Positions 33,880 through 42,748 of a DNA stretch of 64,000 nt are shown here, piece after piece (positions within the stretch are counted from its first letter, which is position 1; every line of letters begins with the position of its first letter). The notes beneath the pieces are model-generated. The model saw only the letters and a list, made by a program, of their open reading frames with translations, had not been told where the DNA came from and ran no database searches. The position numbers and the translations under genes were made by a program. Source of the stretch: Gemmatimonadota bacterium (GTDB lineage Bacteria > Gemmatimonadota > Gemmatimonadetes > Gemmatimonadales > Gemmatimonadaceae); assembly GCA_016714015.1 (NCBI GenBank), contig JADJNZ010000005.1, positions 310,001 through 374,000 on the forward strand, read 5' to 3'.

Positions 33880-34255
33880 TCACCAATGACGTCGTGACCG
33901 AGCGGCTCATGTAGCGCGCCGTCACCTGGACCGTCTGGAACACCTCGGGCGGCTCGTTGAGCGTGAAGCGGCCGTTCTCGACGTGCACGATCATCGTATC
34001 GATGCTCACCGACCAGATGGGTGCGTATCCAGGGAAGGCCGGCTCGGTCACCAATGAGTACTGCACCGCCGGATGCGCCGGGGAGACGGTGTCGCGATCC
34101 GATTCCAGCCGCATGGTGAAGCGTGCCGCCGGATCGTTGGGATTGGCGTGTGCGAACGGGCCGTCGTAGCACGACGATGCGAGCGCGGCCGTCGCGAGGA
34201 GCGACAGCGCGGCCCGCATGGCGTGGTGCCGACGCGCGGGGGTCGAGGGTCGCAT
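33863..34255 (-). CDS. Small lipoprotein of unknown function
   Basis: 130 aa with signal MRAALSLLATAALASSC (Cys near residue 29 of the longer form). GAGG lies 6 bases before the ATG at 34255, which favours that start over ATG at 34219 (118 aa). The mature ~100 residues read as a beta-sandwich (RFTMRLESDRDTVS, YAPIWSVSIDTMIVHVENGRFTLNEP) and have no catalytic motif. It is the third gene of a minus-strand set with the membrane protein 34264-35757 (8 bases away) and the VPS10-like protein. Function unknown. Confidence 0.75.
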   Translation of the reverse strand: MRPSTPARRHHAMRAALSLLATAALASSCYDGPFAHANPNDPAARFTMRLESDRDTVSPAHPAVQYSLVTEPAFPGYAPIWSVSIDTMIVHVENGRFTLNEPPEVFQTVQVTARYMSRSVTTSLVMAPTP

Positions 34256-34263
34256 GGGGCGCC

Positions 34264-35757
34264 TCACCAGCTGAAGGAGAGCGTGAGTCCGAGCGCGGAG
34301 GGACCCACGCTCGGGGCGAGTCGAGCGACGCGCGCGCGGCCGAGGTCCTGCACGGCGGCGAGGTCGGCGGCGAAGGCCCGCTCGCGGCGGAGCGCGAGCA
34401 ATCCCTGCCCGATCCACACCGCGGCGCCGATCGTCCCGACGGCGACCGACGCGTGACGCGCCTGCTCCGCCTTGCTGTGGAGCTTCTGCATGTCGGAGTT
34501 GATCTCGCTCGGCGCGACATATCGCGCCTGGTACGCCAGATACGTGCCGTAGTGCTCGTGCGCGATGTCGTGGAGCCGCACGGCAGCCACCGTTGCGCCG
34601 ATCGCCGTGAGCCCCACCAGCACGCGCGAGTCCATGCGCGCCCCCGAGCCGGGGCGGGCGAAGCCGGGGAGCAGGGCGCCGCGCAGCAGGGTGCGGCGGG
34701 TGGACTGAGCCTCGCAACGCGCCGTCGGGCGGCGCAACGCGGCGAGCACGGTGCGTGCCCCCTCGGCGGCCCCCGGATCGAACGTCAGGCAGGGAGCGTC
34801 CTGGAGCAGCGTCGCGCCCACGACGCGTGCGGAGGCGGTGTCGCCGAGCGCGAGCAGTGCGAGCGTCGCGTGCAGGCGCGCGTCGCGCCTCACGGCCTCG
34901 TTCGTCGGCGCGCCGAGAAAATGCGGTACGGCGAGCCGCACGACGCGCTCCTGCTCGCCGGCGCCGTAGGCGGAGTGGAGCGCGCCCAGGCGCGGATCGG
35001 CGGGAGCACGCAGTGCGACCGGCGCGACGACGGTCGCCCCGAGGACGGGGCGCGCCGCGAGCGAAGACTCCCAGGCGACGCGCACCGCGACCCAGGGCAG
35101 GGCGATCCGCTCACCGACCTCGCCACTCGGGGAGCGCACCTCTACGGTGAGGTCATCGCTGACGCCCGTTGGCCCGGGGTCGAGCGTCGCCCGATCGAAC
35201 GCGAGCCGCAGGTAGGCGTCGCGCGGGGTGCGGAAGCCACCTGCGCCCAGTCGCCGCACCGCGTGGCGCTCCACCACCATCGGCCGGAGGACCTGTTCGC
35301 CGCGGCGCACGATGACTTCGCCGATGTCGCGGCTGTCGGAGTAGGTCGTGTCGAGCGTGACGCGGAGCCCGCGGACGGGGGCGAGCGCGGCCTGCGTGCG
35401 CGGGTCGTCGCAATCCACCAGTCGTTCGGCGGCCGGCAGCACCATGAGCACGACCGCGTCGCGCACCTGCCAGACGTCGAGCGGGAACGGTGGGGCGGGG
35501 CGCGAGACGAAATCGGCGCTGTCGGCGGGGTGGATCTCCATCGCGAGCCGGCACCCCGCGACGAGGTGAGCGAGCCGCGCGGCATCGAAGGCCGAATCGC
35601 GCGCGGCGGGCGCGTGCACGAGGACGTCGGCGCGACGTCCTCGGACGAGGATCGGATCGACGCCCTGCGCAGGTGCGGCGGTCGACACGCCCGCGAGCGC
35701 CAGCGCGCACGCGGCGCCGAGCCCGAGGGCCAGCGTCGAGGTCCCAGGCCGCCTCAT
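34264..35757 (-). CDS. Exported protein of unknown function with C-terminal membrane region
   Basis: 497 aa; the signal peptide is STLALGLGAACALALAGVST, cleaved near APAQG. Residues 30-330 are a mainly beta, secreted-type region with no family I recognise. Residues ~330-400 carry paired Cys and a helix set. The end contains hydrophobic helices (VLVGLTAIGATVAAVRL; ASVAVGTIGAAVWIGQGLLAL) joined by a YLAYQARYVAPSEINSDMQKLHSKA segment, like the membrane/DUF5683-type C-terminus of other envelope proteins, and the last strand is GPSALGLTLSFSW. The start codon overlaps the stop of the VPS10 gene (ATGA), showing co-translation. Confidence 0.75.
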   Translation of the reverse strand: MRRPGTSTLALGLGAACALALAGVSTAAPAQGVDPILVRGRRADVLVHAPAARDSAFDAARLAHLVAGCRLAMEIHPADSADFVSRPAPPFPLDVWQVRDAVVLMVLPAAERLVDCDDPRTQAALAPVRGLRVTLDTTYSDSRDIGEVIVRRGEQVLRPMVVERHAVRRLGAGGFRTPRDAYLRLAFDRATLDPGPTGVSDDLTVEVRSPSGEVGERIALPWVAVRVAWESSLAARPVLGATVVAPVALRAPADPRLGALHSAYGAGEQERVVRLAVPHFLGAPTNEAVRRDARLHATLALLALGDTASARVVGATLLQDAPCLTFDPGAAEGARTVLAALRRPTARCEAQSTRRTLLRGALLPGFARPGSGARMDSRVLVGLTAIGATVAAVRLHDIAHEHYGTYLAYQARYVAPSEINSDMQKLHSKAEQARHASVAVGTIGAAVWIGQGLLALRRERAFAADLAAVQDLGRARVARLAPSVGPSALGLTLSFSW

Positions 35758-38700
35758 GCGATCGGCTTCCGCGCCGGCACGTGCACCGCAGGCAATCCGT
35801 GCTGCTCCAGCAACGCGTTGAAGCGCGCCAGTTCGTCGCTCTCGATCCGCTCGAGCTCCTTCAGCTGCGCATCGAGCTGCGTCGTGAGCGTCTGGTAGAT
35901 CTCCCCGTGCTGCTTCGTGGGCGCGTACGCCCCCGACTGCAGCTGCATGTTGAGCGTGATGTACTTGTTGTACAGCTTGGTCGGCATGTCGAGCGTGCAC
36001 TGGTCGACGTGGCACCCGACCTCGTAGAGTTCGGCGCGCACCGCCTCGATCTTCCTGCGGACCGCGTTGGCCGAGTCGGTGAGCATCGTGACCACGGCCG
36101 GATCCGCCGCCCGCTTGGCCCGGTCGGTGAGCTGCGCCTGCAGGTCCTCGGCGCGCTTCACGTGGTCCACCACCGACTGGAGGCGGTCGATCGTGCGGCG
36201 GGCCGCGGCGTACTGTGCCACGAGGTCGGCCTGCGTCGAAGTCACGCGCGGATCGGCGACGACGGTGAAGCGGCGCGCGAGCGTGTCTGCGCCGATGATC
36301 AACCGCACGCCGTACTCGCCGGGGGGAACGGACGGACCGCGCAGGGTGCCGTAGTCGATCACGGTGTTCGGCAGGCGCGGGGCCGCGGTGGAGCGCAGGT
36401 TCCAGACGAAGCGGTTCGTGCCCCGCCGCAGCGGGACGATGGAGTCGGCGGGCGCGAAGGAGAGGCTGTCGGCGTGCACCGCCGAGTCCGCGCTGGCGAA
36501 GCGGCGCAGCACGGTGCCCTGCGCGTCGGTGAACTCGAGGCGCGCCTTCGCGGCGGGGAGGTCGCGGAGGTGCCAGTCGACGATGACACCCGATGGCGGG
36601 TTGGCCCCGGTGAAGCTCCCGCCGCCGCCCGCACCGAAGAGCACGGCAGTGGCGGGCTGGAAGAGATGCGCCGGCCGCGAGCGCACGCTGTCGGCGAGCT
36701 GACGCAGCGGCGAGAGGTCGTCGATCACCCAGAAGGCGCGTCCATGGGTCGCGGCGATGAGGTCGTTCCCCTGCACGCGCAGGTCGCGCACGCTCACGCG
36801 CGGGAGGTTGAGCTGGAGCGGCTGCCAGGTCGCGCCGTCATCCAGCGAGACCCACACGCCGTACTCGGTCCCGGCATAGAGCAGTCCTCGGCGCCGAGGG
36901 TCCTCGCGCACGACACGCGTGTAGGCGGTGCGCGGGATGCCGGTGACGATCCGCGTCCAGGTACGCCCGTAGTCGCTGCTCTTCCAGAGGTACGGGGCGA
37001 AGTCGTCCTGCTGGTAGCGGTTGGCCGCGACGTAGACCGTTCCCGCGTCGTGCGGCGACGCATCGATGTGCGCGGTCCGCGTGAAGCGGCCGTACCCCGG
37101 GGGCGTGACGTCCTGCCAGGTGGCGCCCTCGTCGCGCGAGACGTGCACGCGCCCGTCGTCGGAGCCGGCCCAGAGGACGCCCTTCTGCACGGGCGATTCG
37201 GCGAAGGCGTAGATCGTCCCGTACCACTCGGCGCCGGTCATCTCGCCGTGGATGGGGCCGCCGGTGCGCCCGAGCGTGGCGGGGTCGTTGGCCGTGAGGT
37301 CGCCGCTGATGCGCTCCCAGCTCGCGCCCTCGGTGCGCGAGCGCCAGACGTGCTGTGAGGTCACGTAGAGCGTGCGCGGATCGTGCTTCGAGACGAGCAC
37401 GGGGAAGGTCCACTGGAAGCGTTCGCGCACGTCCTTCGCGGCGTAGCCGTCCCAGTTGATCTCGGTGACGGAGATGTCGCGCTCCTGCCGCGCCCGATGG
37501 TCGTAGCGGGAGAACTGGCCGAGGTAGCACCCGCCGTACGTGATGTTCGGGTCGCGCGGGTCGATGGCGATCGTCGCGTTCTCGCAGCCGGCGACGGAGA
37601 AGTAGTCGCGTTCGCCGATCGCGCCGTAGTCGCTGCGCGAGGCGATGGAGATCGCCGAGTTGTCCTGCTGGGCCCCGTAGATGCGATAGGGGAACTGGTC
37701 GTCGGTGTTGACGTGATAGAACTGCGCGGTGGGCTGGTTGTGCTGGCTCGACCAGGTGACGCCGCCGTCGAAGCTCACCGTCGCGCCGCCATCATTGCCG
37801 AGGATCATGCGCCGCGGGTCATTGGGGTCGACCCAGAGGATGTGCATGTCGCCATGCGGCGCGTCGATCTCGGTGAACGTCCGGCCGCCGTCGATCGACT
37901 TGAGGACGGAGAGGTTCATCACGTAGACCGTGTTCTCGTCCTTCGGGTCGGCGGTGACGGTGGAGTAGTACCAGTTGCGGACCCAGATGCGCGCATCGTC
38001 GTTCATGCGCTCCCAGGTCGCCCCGGCGTCGTCGGAGCGGAAGAAGCCGCCGGTGGAGTCGGGGGCCTCGATGCTCGCGTAGAGGCGGCGCGGGTTCGCG
38101 CGGGAGACGTCGATGCCGATCTTGCCGAGCGGCGTGCGCGGGATCCCCGGGTTCCGGGAGATCTCGGTCCAGGTCTCGCCGCCATCGGTCGTCTTCCAGA
38201 GGCCGCTCCGGCCGCCGCCGGCGAGCATCGACCAGGGCGTGCGCTGGAACTTGTAGAACGAGGCGTACAGGATCCGGGGATTGGCCGGATCGATCGCGAG
38301 GTCCTGCGCGCCGGTCGAGTCGTCGACGAAGAGGACCTGCTTCCACGTCCGTCCGCCGTCGAGCGTGCGGAAGACGCCGCGCTCCCGGTTGGGGCCGAAG
38401 GCGTGGCCGATGGCGGAGACGTAGACGCGGTCGGCATCGCGCGGGTCGACGATGATGTCGGTGATCTGCTGCGCATCCACGAGGCCGAGGTGCTGCCAGC
38501 TCTGGCCGGCATCGGTGGAGCGGTACATCCCGGTGCCGAAGGTGAGGTCCTCGCGCAGCTGCGACTCGCCGGTCCCGACGTAGATGACGTTCGGGTCGCT
38601 CGGGGCGACGGTGATCGCGCCGACCGAGGAGATGTCGGTCTTGCCGTCGGTGATGTTCTGCCAGGTCTGGCCGCCGGTGGTGGTCCGCCAGACGCCGCCG

Positions 38701-38981
38701 TTCACCGAGCCCATGTAGAAGAGGAAGGGCTTGGCGAGGTCGCCGACGACGGCGTCGACGCGTCCGCCGCGATCGGGTCCCACGTTGCGCCAGCGCAGCG
38801 ACTTGAAGAGCGGGGCGGTGGCGGTGCCCGAGACGTAGAGGCTGGGGTCGTACGCGGGAGCGGCTGGCGGCGCGGCGGTCGGTGCGGCGGGGCGGGCGCG
38901 CTGAGCCTGCGCGGCGGCGAGCGGCAGGAGGGCGCCCGCGACGAGCGCGGCGCCGGAACGGAGCAGGGCAGTCTTCGTCAT
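35754..38981 (-). CDS. VPS10/sortilin-like BNR-repeat exported protein
   Basis: 1075 aa with signal MTKTALLRSGAALVAGALLP (cleavage after AAAQAQ). The N-terminal ~750 residues hold many BNR/sialidase-type propeller repeats (GVWRTTTGGQTWQNI, GMYRSTDAGQSWQHL, GVFRTLDGGRTWKQV, GLWKTTDGGETWTEI, VHVSRDEGATWQDV). Then comes an immunoglobulin-like domain (residues ~800-900) and a long helical tail (about 930-1050) with likely coiled coil. Relatives are abundant in Gemmatimonadota and Bacteroidota genomes and annotated as glycosyl hydrolases, but no Asp-box catalytic set of a sialidase is evident, so binding or scaffolding is as likely. First gene of a three-gene minus-strand operon. Confidence 0.9.
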   Translation of the reverse strand: MTKTALLRSGAALVAGALLPLAAAQAQRARPAAPTAAPPAAPAYDPSLYVSGTATAPLFKSLRWRNVGPDRGGRVDAVVGDLAKPFLFYMGSVNGGVWRTTTGGQTWQNITDGKTDISSVGAITVAPSDPNVIYVGTGESQLREDLTFGTGMYRSTDAGQSWQHLGLVDAQQITDIIVDPRDADRVYVSAIGHAFGPNRERGVFRTLDGGRTWKQVLFVDDSTGAQDLAIDPANPRILYASFYKFQRTPWSMLAGGGRSGLWKTTDGGETWTEISRNPGIPRTPLGKIGIDVSRANPRRLYASIEAPDSTGGFFRSDDAGATWERMNDDARIWVRNWYYSTVTADPKDENTVYVMNLSVLKSIDGGRTFTEIDAPHGDMHILWVDPNDPRRMILGNDGGATVSFDGGVTWSSQHNQPTAQFYHVNTDDQFPYRIYGAQQDNSAISIASRSDYGAIGERDYFSVAGCENATIAIDPRDPNITYGGCYLGQFSRYDHRARQERDISVTEINWDGYAAKDVRERFQWTFPVLVSKHDPRTLYVTSQHVWRSRTEGASWERISGDLTANDPATLGRTGGPIHGEMTGAEWYGTIYAFAESPVQKGVLWAGSDDGRVHVSRDEGATWQDVTPPGYGRFTRTAHIDASPHDAGTVYVAANRYQQDDFAPYLWKSSDYGRTWTRIVTGIPRTAYTRVVREDPRRRGLLYAGTEYGVWVSLDDGATWQPLQLNLPRVSVRDLRVQGNDLIAATHGRAFWVIDDLSPLRQLADSVRSRPAHLFQPATAVLFGAGGGGSFTGANPPSGVIVDWHLRDLPAAKARLEFTDAQGTVLRRFASADSAVHADSLSFAPADSIVPLRRGTNRFVWNLRSTAAPRLPNTVIDYGTLRGPSVPPGEYGVRLIIGADTLARRFTVVADPRVTSTQADLVAQYAAARRTIDRLQSVVDHVKRAEDLQAQLTDRAKRAADPAVVTMLTDSANAVRRKIEAVRAELYEVGCHVDQCTLDMPTKLYNKYITLNMQLQSGAYAPTKQHGEIYQTLTTQLDAQLKELERIESDELARFNALLEQHGLPAVHVPARKPIA

Positions 38982-39026
38982 GCGGGAATATTGCCCCGCC
39001 GGGGCCGGACGCACCACTTTCCAGCC

Positions 39027-39245
39027 ATGCGACTCGCCCTCGGTCTCCTGGGGATGGCCCTCGCGATCGGCGGCGTGCCACTCCTCGAAGTACGCACGCC
39101 AGAGCGAGCGCACGCTCGACCGCCGGTTCGTGGTGGTGCGGTCGCGGGACGAACAGCGCCCCACACGGTGCGGGGCGCGCTTCGCGGAGTACCGCGTGCG
39201 GCGGTGTTGAGCGACATTGCGGTCCACCCCTCCCCGGCGCCATGA
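39027..39245 (+). CDS. Possible small membrane peptide, coupled to the 39242 gene
   Basis: A 72-aa frame beginning MRLALGLLGMALAIGGVPLLEV, one membrane helix or signal, followed by an Arg/Ala/Pro-rich tail without family signature. Its stop overlaps the ATG of the next gene (ATGA). That is the only support beyond the helix. The tail reads like a random high-GC frame, and another frame over the same bases is also open. A frameshifted remnant is an equal option. Confidence 0.3.
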   Translation: MRLALGLLGMALAIGGVPLLEVRTPERAHARPPVRGGAVAGRTAPHTVRGALRGVPRAAVLSDIAVHPSPAP

Positions 39246-39895
39246 CCGACCGACCTGAGACCGACGACGCCCTGTCGTTCGACCGCGCGATCCCCGTGAT
39301 GCCCGTGAGCGTCGGCGGAAGCGCGGGAGTGACCTGCGCGAGTTGCCGGCGCCCGATCTCGGAGAGCTACCACACCGCGAATGGCGAACCGGTGTGCGAT
39401 GCGTGTCGCGCGGTACTCGCCCTCGCGGCCGGGGGGGCGACGGCGCCGGCGACGATCGCGAAGGCACTCGTGTTCGGTCTCGTCGCGACCCTCGCGGGGG
39501 CGCTCGTCTACTGGGCGGTGATCCGCTTCGCGAACCTCGAGATCGGCCTCGTCTCCATCCTCTCGGGCTGGATGATCGGCAAGGCCCTGCGCGCCGGCGC
39601 GGACGGTCGGGGCGGCCGCGTGCTGCAGGTCATCGGCGCCCTGCTCGTCTACGTCTCCGTCGCGATGGCGTACTTCCCGTTCCTCTACGAGGGCGGCGTC
39701 CGCGCGGGACTCACACTCGCAGGCATCATCGTCGCGGCGCTGTTGCAGCCGATCTCGGCGATCTTCGACGGCGCGACGGGCGGGTTCCTCAGCGCACTCA
39801 TCATCGGCTTCGGCATGATGCAGGCCTGGCAGCAGGCGAGACAGCCGAGCGTCGTCTTCGAAGGCCCGTTCCGCGTCGGGTCCGCCGCGACCTGA
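39242..39895 (+). CDS. Four-helix membrane protein with N-terminal zinc ribbon
   Basis: 217 aa. Residues 30-60 hold two CxxC pairs (CASCRRPIS...CDAC), a zinc-ribbon-type knuckle facing the cytosol. Four hydrophobic helices follow (AKALVFGLVATLAGALVYWAV; LEIGLVSILSGWMIGKAL; VLQVIGALLVYVSVAMAYF; LTLAGIIVAALLQPISAIF). A Gln/Arg-rich tail ends the protein. Not a family I can name. One base separates it from the M50 protease gene, which also starts with a zinc ribbon, so the two are a likely functional pair, perhaps substrate or adaptor and protease. Confidence 0.8.
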   Translation: MTDRPETDDALSFDRAIPVMPVSVGGSAGVTCASCRRPISESYHTANGEPVCDACRAVLALAAGGATAPATIAKALVFGLVATLAGALVYWAVIRFANLEIGLVSILSGWMIGKALRAGADGRGGRVLQVIGALLVYVSVAMAYFPFLYEGGVRAGLTLAGIIVAALLQPISAIFDGATGGFLSALIIGFGMMQAWQQARQPSVVFEGPFRVGSAAT

Positions 39896-39896
39896 G

Positions 39897-40904
39897 ATGA
39901 CCGCTCCCCCGCCGTTCACCGCCCGTCGCTGCGCGACGTGCGGGACCGAGCTCGCCGCGAGCGCGCTCGCCTGCCCGGCCTGCCAGACACTCGTCCACGC
40001 CGACCGGTTGCGCTCAGTCGCCGCGACGGCAGAGGCGGCGGAGCGCGCCGGGAAGCTGCGTGAGGCGCGCGGCGCGTGGGAGGAGGCGCTGTCCCTCCTG
40101 CCGGCCACCACGCAGCAGCATGCGGTGATCACGGCAAGGCTCGAAGCGCTCGTCGCCCGCATCGCCGACGCCGATCCGCACCTCGGCGGCGAACCACCAC
40201 CGCCGCAGGGGCCCTGGTACAAGCGCTGGGCGGGCGGCGTGGGCGCGGTGGCCGTGCTGCTACTCACCAAGGGGAAGTTCCTGCTGCTCGGGCTCACGAA
40301 GCTCCCGACACTCATCTCGATGTTCGGGTTCTTCGGCGTGTACTGGGCGGCGTTCGGCTGGCCGCTCGCGCTGGGACTCGTGGTGAGCATCTACATCCAC
40401 GAGATGGGGCACGTCGCCGCGCTGCTGCGCCTGGGCATCAAGCCGAGCGCGCCGATGTTCGTGCCGGGGCTCGGGGCGTTCGTCGCGTACTCCAAGCGCG
40501 TCTCCGATCCGCGCGAGGATGCCTATGTCGGCCTCGCCGGCCCCATCTGGGGTGCGGGCGCGGGCGTGGCCGCCTTCGCTGCGGCCAAGTGGACGGGCAG
40601 CGCGACCTGGATGGCGATCGCCGAGCTGACGGGGTTCATCAACCTCTTCAACCTCATCCCCTTCTTCGGGCTCGACGGCTCGCACGGTATCAAGGTGCTC
40701 AATCGCGCGCAACGGCTCGCCGTCGTCGCGGCCTTCGCGGTGGCGTGGCAGGTGTCGGGGGTGCAGCTCATCCTGCTGCCGCTCGCGGTCACCATCTGGC
40801 GCGCGTTCGCACGCGAGACGGGCCGTGGTGATGCGCGTACGCTGGCGAACTTCCTCGGGCTGATCGCGGTCCTGACCTGGCTGGCCGCGCTCGAGACGGT
40901 CTAG
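39897..40904 (+). CDS. Site-2-type (M50) intramembrane metalloprotease with zinc ribbon
   Basis: 335 aa. N-terminal ribbon C..C (CATCGTELAASALACPACQ) and a TPR-like helical stretch (residues 35-90; AAERAGKLREARGAWEEAL) precede the membrane protease. The active site is H-E-M-G-H in YIHEMGHVAALLRLG, with the second metal motif NLFNLIPFFGLDGSHG (the LDG Asp). These enzymes cut membrane-embedded regulators such as anti-sigma factors. The start follows the previous stop by one base. The stop overlaps tail-to-tail with the minus-strand CocE gene (CTAG). Confidence 0.92.
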   Translation: MTAPPPFTARRCATCGTELAASALACPACQTLVHADRLRSVAATAEAAERAGKLREARGAWEEALSLLPATTQQHAVITARLEALVARIADADPHLGGEPPPPQGPWYKRWAGGVGAVAVLLLTKGKFLLLGLTKLPTLISMFGFFGVYWAAFGWPLALGLVVSIYIHEMGHVAALLRLGIKPSAPMFVPGLGAFVAYSKRVSDPREDAYVGLAGPIWGAGAGVAAFAAAKWTGSATWMAIAELTGFINLFNLIPFFGLDGSHGIKVLNRAQRLAVVAAFAVAWQVSGVQLILLPLAVTIWRAFARETGRGDARTLANFLGLIAVLTWLAALETV

Positions 40905-42643
40905 CGCCCGTCGCGCGGCCGGACCGGCAGCACGAGCCGTGATGGATGCGCCGGGTCATGGCGGATGGTGATCCGCGCCCGCTGCGCGACCGCGCTGGTG
41001 TTCACGTGCGCTCCCGTCTGCAGGTTGAGCGAGAAGTGCGGTTGGAACGCGCCCATCACCTGGACGCGGATGCGGTGACCCGCGGCGAACTCGTTGGCGG
41101 TGATCAGGTCGCCGAGGCGGAGCAGGTAGGTGCGTCCCGGCTCCAACAGCTGACGGCCCCGCTCCGGCTCGCGGTACGACGCCCGCAACAGTTCGAGCCC
41201 CGGCGACATCAGGTTGTACGCTGTGCCGTCGGGCGCGACATCGAGCAGCTTCACGTAGACGTCCACGTCGCGCGCGTCCGTCTCGAGGTGGAGTTCGACG
41301 GTGATGCCACCGATCACCTCGAGCGGCCCGGCCAGCGGCGCCGTCTCGAAGGTGAGGAGGTCGTTGCGGGCGGCGAGCGTGCGGAAGTCGTGCGCACCGT
41401 ACCGCGCGTCGAACGGATCGCGCACCGGATCATCGGGGTCGGAAACGAAGCTGCTCGCGGCGCGGGGTGTGCTCGGCGCGCGTGCCGTGAGCGCGCCACT
41501 CGGCGCGAACCAGAGTGTCTCGGCGGCCATGCCCGGCAACGGCCAAGTGGAGGCGTCGCGCCACCGGTTCGCGCCCATGACGAAGACCCGCACCGGTGGT
41601 TCTCGGTCGACGCCGTTGTCGATCCCGCGCACATGATGGTCGAGCCAGCGGAGGATCACCTCGTCGTAGTCGATCGCCGCGTCGGGCCCGAACTCGCGTT
41701 CCCCGCTGCGCGTGCGCGCGGTGGCGTCGACGCCGTGGACCCAAGGCCCGATGCGCATGGCCGTGCGCGCGGCGGCCGTCCCTCGCGCCGCGACCAACCC
41801 CATGAAGTTGCGCGTGGCGCCGTTCGGGCCGTAGGCCTCGTCATGCCATCCGCTGAGGTTGAGCACGGCCGCCGTCGTGCGGCTGTACCGCCCAGAGAGC
41901 TCGGCCCAATCCCACCACGGGTCGCTCGGCTCGTGTCGCATCCACTCGTAGTACCAGGGCGCGATCGGCCGGAAATCAGGGAGGTCGAGCAACGGACGCT
42001 GCGCGAGCACGCGCGCCTCCTCGCGTTCCCAGGTCGAATCCGCCTCGGCGTAGGTGCGCGCTCCCGCGAGACCGAGCCGTCGGCGCAGGTCCGGTGCGAT
42101 GTTCATCCAGGTCCATGACGCCCAGCTCAGGTCGAACGCCCCGCCCGAATAGAAGAACTGCCGCGGACTCGCGAAGCTCATCGCCGGCACGATCGCCTTG
42201 AGGTGCGGCGGCGATTCCATCGCCGCGAGCCATTGGACCGCGGCCGGATAGGAGAGCCCGAACATCCCGATCGCGCCGGTCGACCAGGGCTGCACCGCCG
42301 CCCATTCGATGGTGTCGTAGCCGTCGCGTCCCTCTTGCCGGTAGGCCTCGAAGGTGCCGTCGGAGGCGTAGCGGCCGCGGACGTCCTGCACGAGCACCGC
42401 GTACCCGCGCGCGACGGCGTGCTGCACCGTCGTGTAGTCGATCACCACCTCGCGCTTGTCGTACGGCGTCCGGTACACGAGTACCGGGAACGCACGTCCT
42501 TCGCGTGGCCGATACAGGTCGGCGCGGAGCGACACGCCGTCGCGCATGGGGACGGCCACGTCGTGGTCGACACGCCAGCCGGTGTCGGCCGGGGCGGCGA
42601 CCTGCAGTAGCGCGACCAGCGAGAGGAACGGGGCGAGGGCCAT
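40901..42643 (-). CDS. CocE/NonD-family exported hydrolase (X-Pro-type peptidase)
   Basis: 580 aa with signal FLSLVALLQVAAPAD. The alpha/beta-hydrolase domain has MRDGVSLRADLYRP, oxyanion/catalytic start VLVYRTPYDK, nucleophile Ser131 in FGLSYPAAVQW, Asp in LSGWHDEAYG and His in RIGPWVHG. The C-terminal third is the jelly-roll (X-Pro dipeptidyl-peptidase C-terminal) domain: VIGGITVELHLETDARDVDVYVKLLDV. It hydrolyses acyl or peptidyl esters/amides in the periplasm. Which of cocaine-esterase-, glutaryl-acylase- or X-Pro-peptidase-like activities applies cannot be told. The ATG at 42643 is chosen for the signal peptide; the frame is open further to 42700. Confidence 0.9.
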   Translation of the reverse strand: MALAPFLSLVALLQVAAPADTGWRVDHDVAVPMRDGVSLRADLYRPREGRAFPVLVYRTPYDKREVVIDYTTVQHAVARGYAVLVQDVRGRYASDGTFEAYRQEGRDGYDTIEWAAVQPWSTGAIGMFGLSYPAAVQWLAAMESPPHLKAIVPAMSFASPRQFFYSGGAFDLSWASWTWMNIAPDLRRRLGLAGARTYAEADSTWEREEARVLAQRPLLDLPDFRPIAPWYYEWMRHEPSDPWWDWAELSGRYSRTTAAVLNLSGWHDEAYGPNGATRNFMGLVAARGTAAARTAMRIGPWVHGVDATARTRSGEREFGPDAAIDYDEVILRWLDHHVRGIDNGVDREPPVRVFVMGANRWRDASTWPLPGMAAETLWFAPSGALTARAPSTPRAASSFVSDPDDPVRDPFDARYGAHDFRTLAARNDLLTFETAPLAGPLEVIGGITVELHLETDARDVDVYVKLLDVAPDGTAYNLMSPGLELLRASYREPERGRQLLEPGRTYLLRLGDLITANEFAAGHRIRVQVMGAFQPHFSLNLQTGAHVNTSAVAQRARITIRHDPAHPSRLVLPVRPRDGR

Positions 42644-42748
42644 GAGGCGGGGAGCGGAGCGGTCCGGCACGCTGCATCTTCCTGCCACGCAAGATGCCAC
42701 ACGGACGCCGGGTTCGCTCGGCCCTCCGCGTCCCTCACCGGACCGACC

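Noticed and set aside
38980..39210. Alternative 76-aa frame over the small 39027 ORF
   Set aside because: It starts inside the start region of the VPS10 gene, has no signal or family, and is not coupled to a neighbour.
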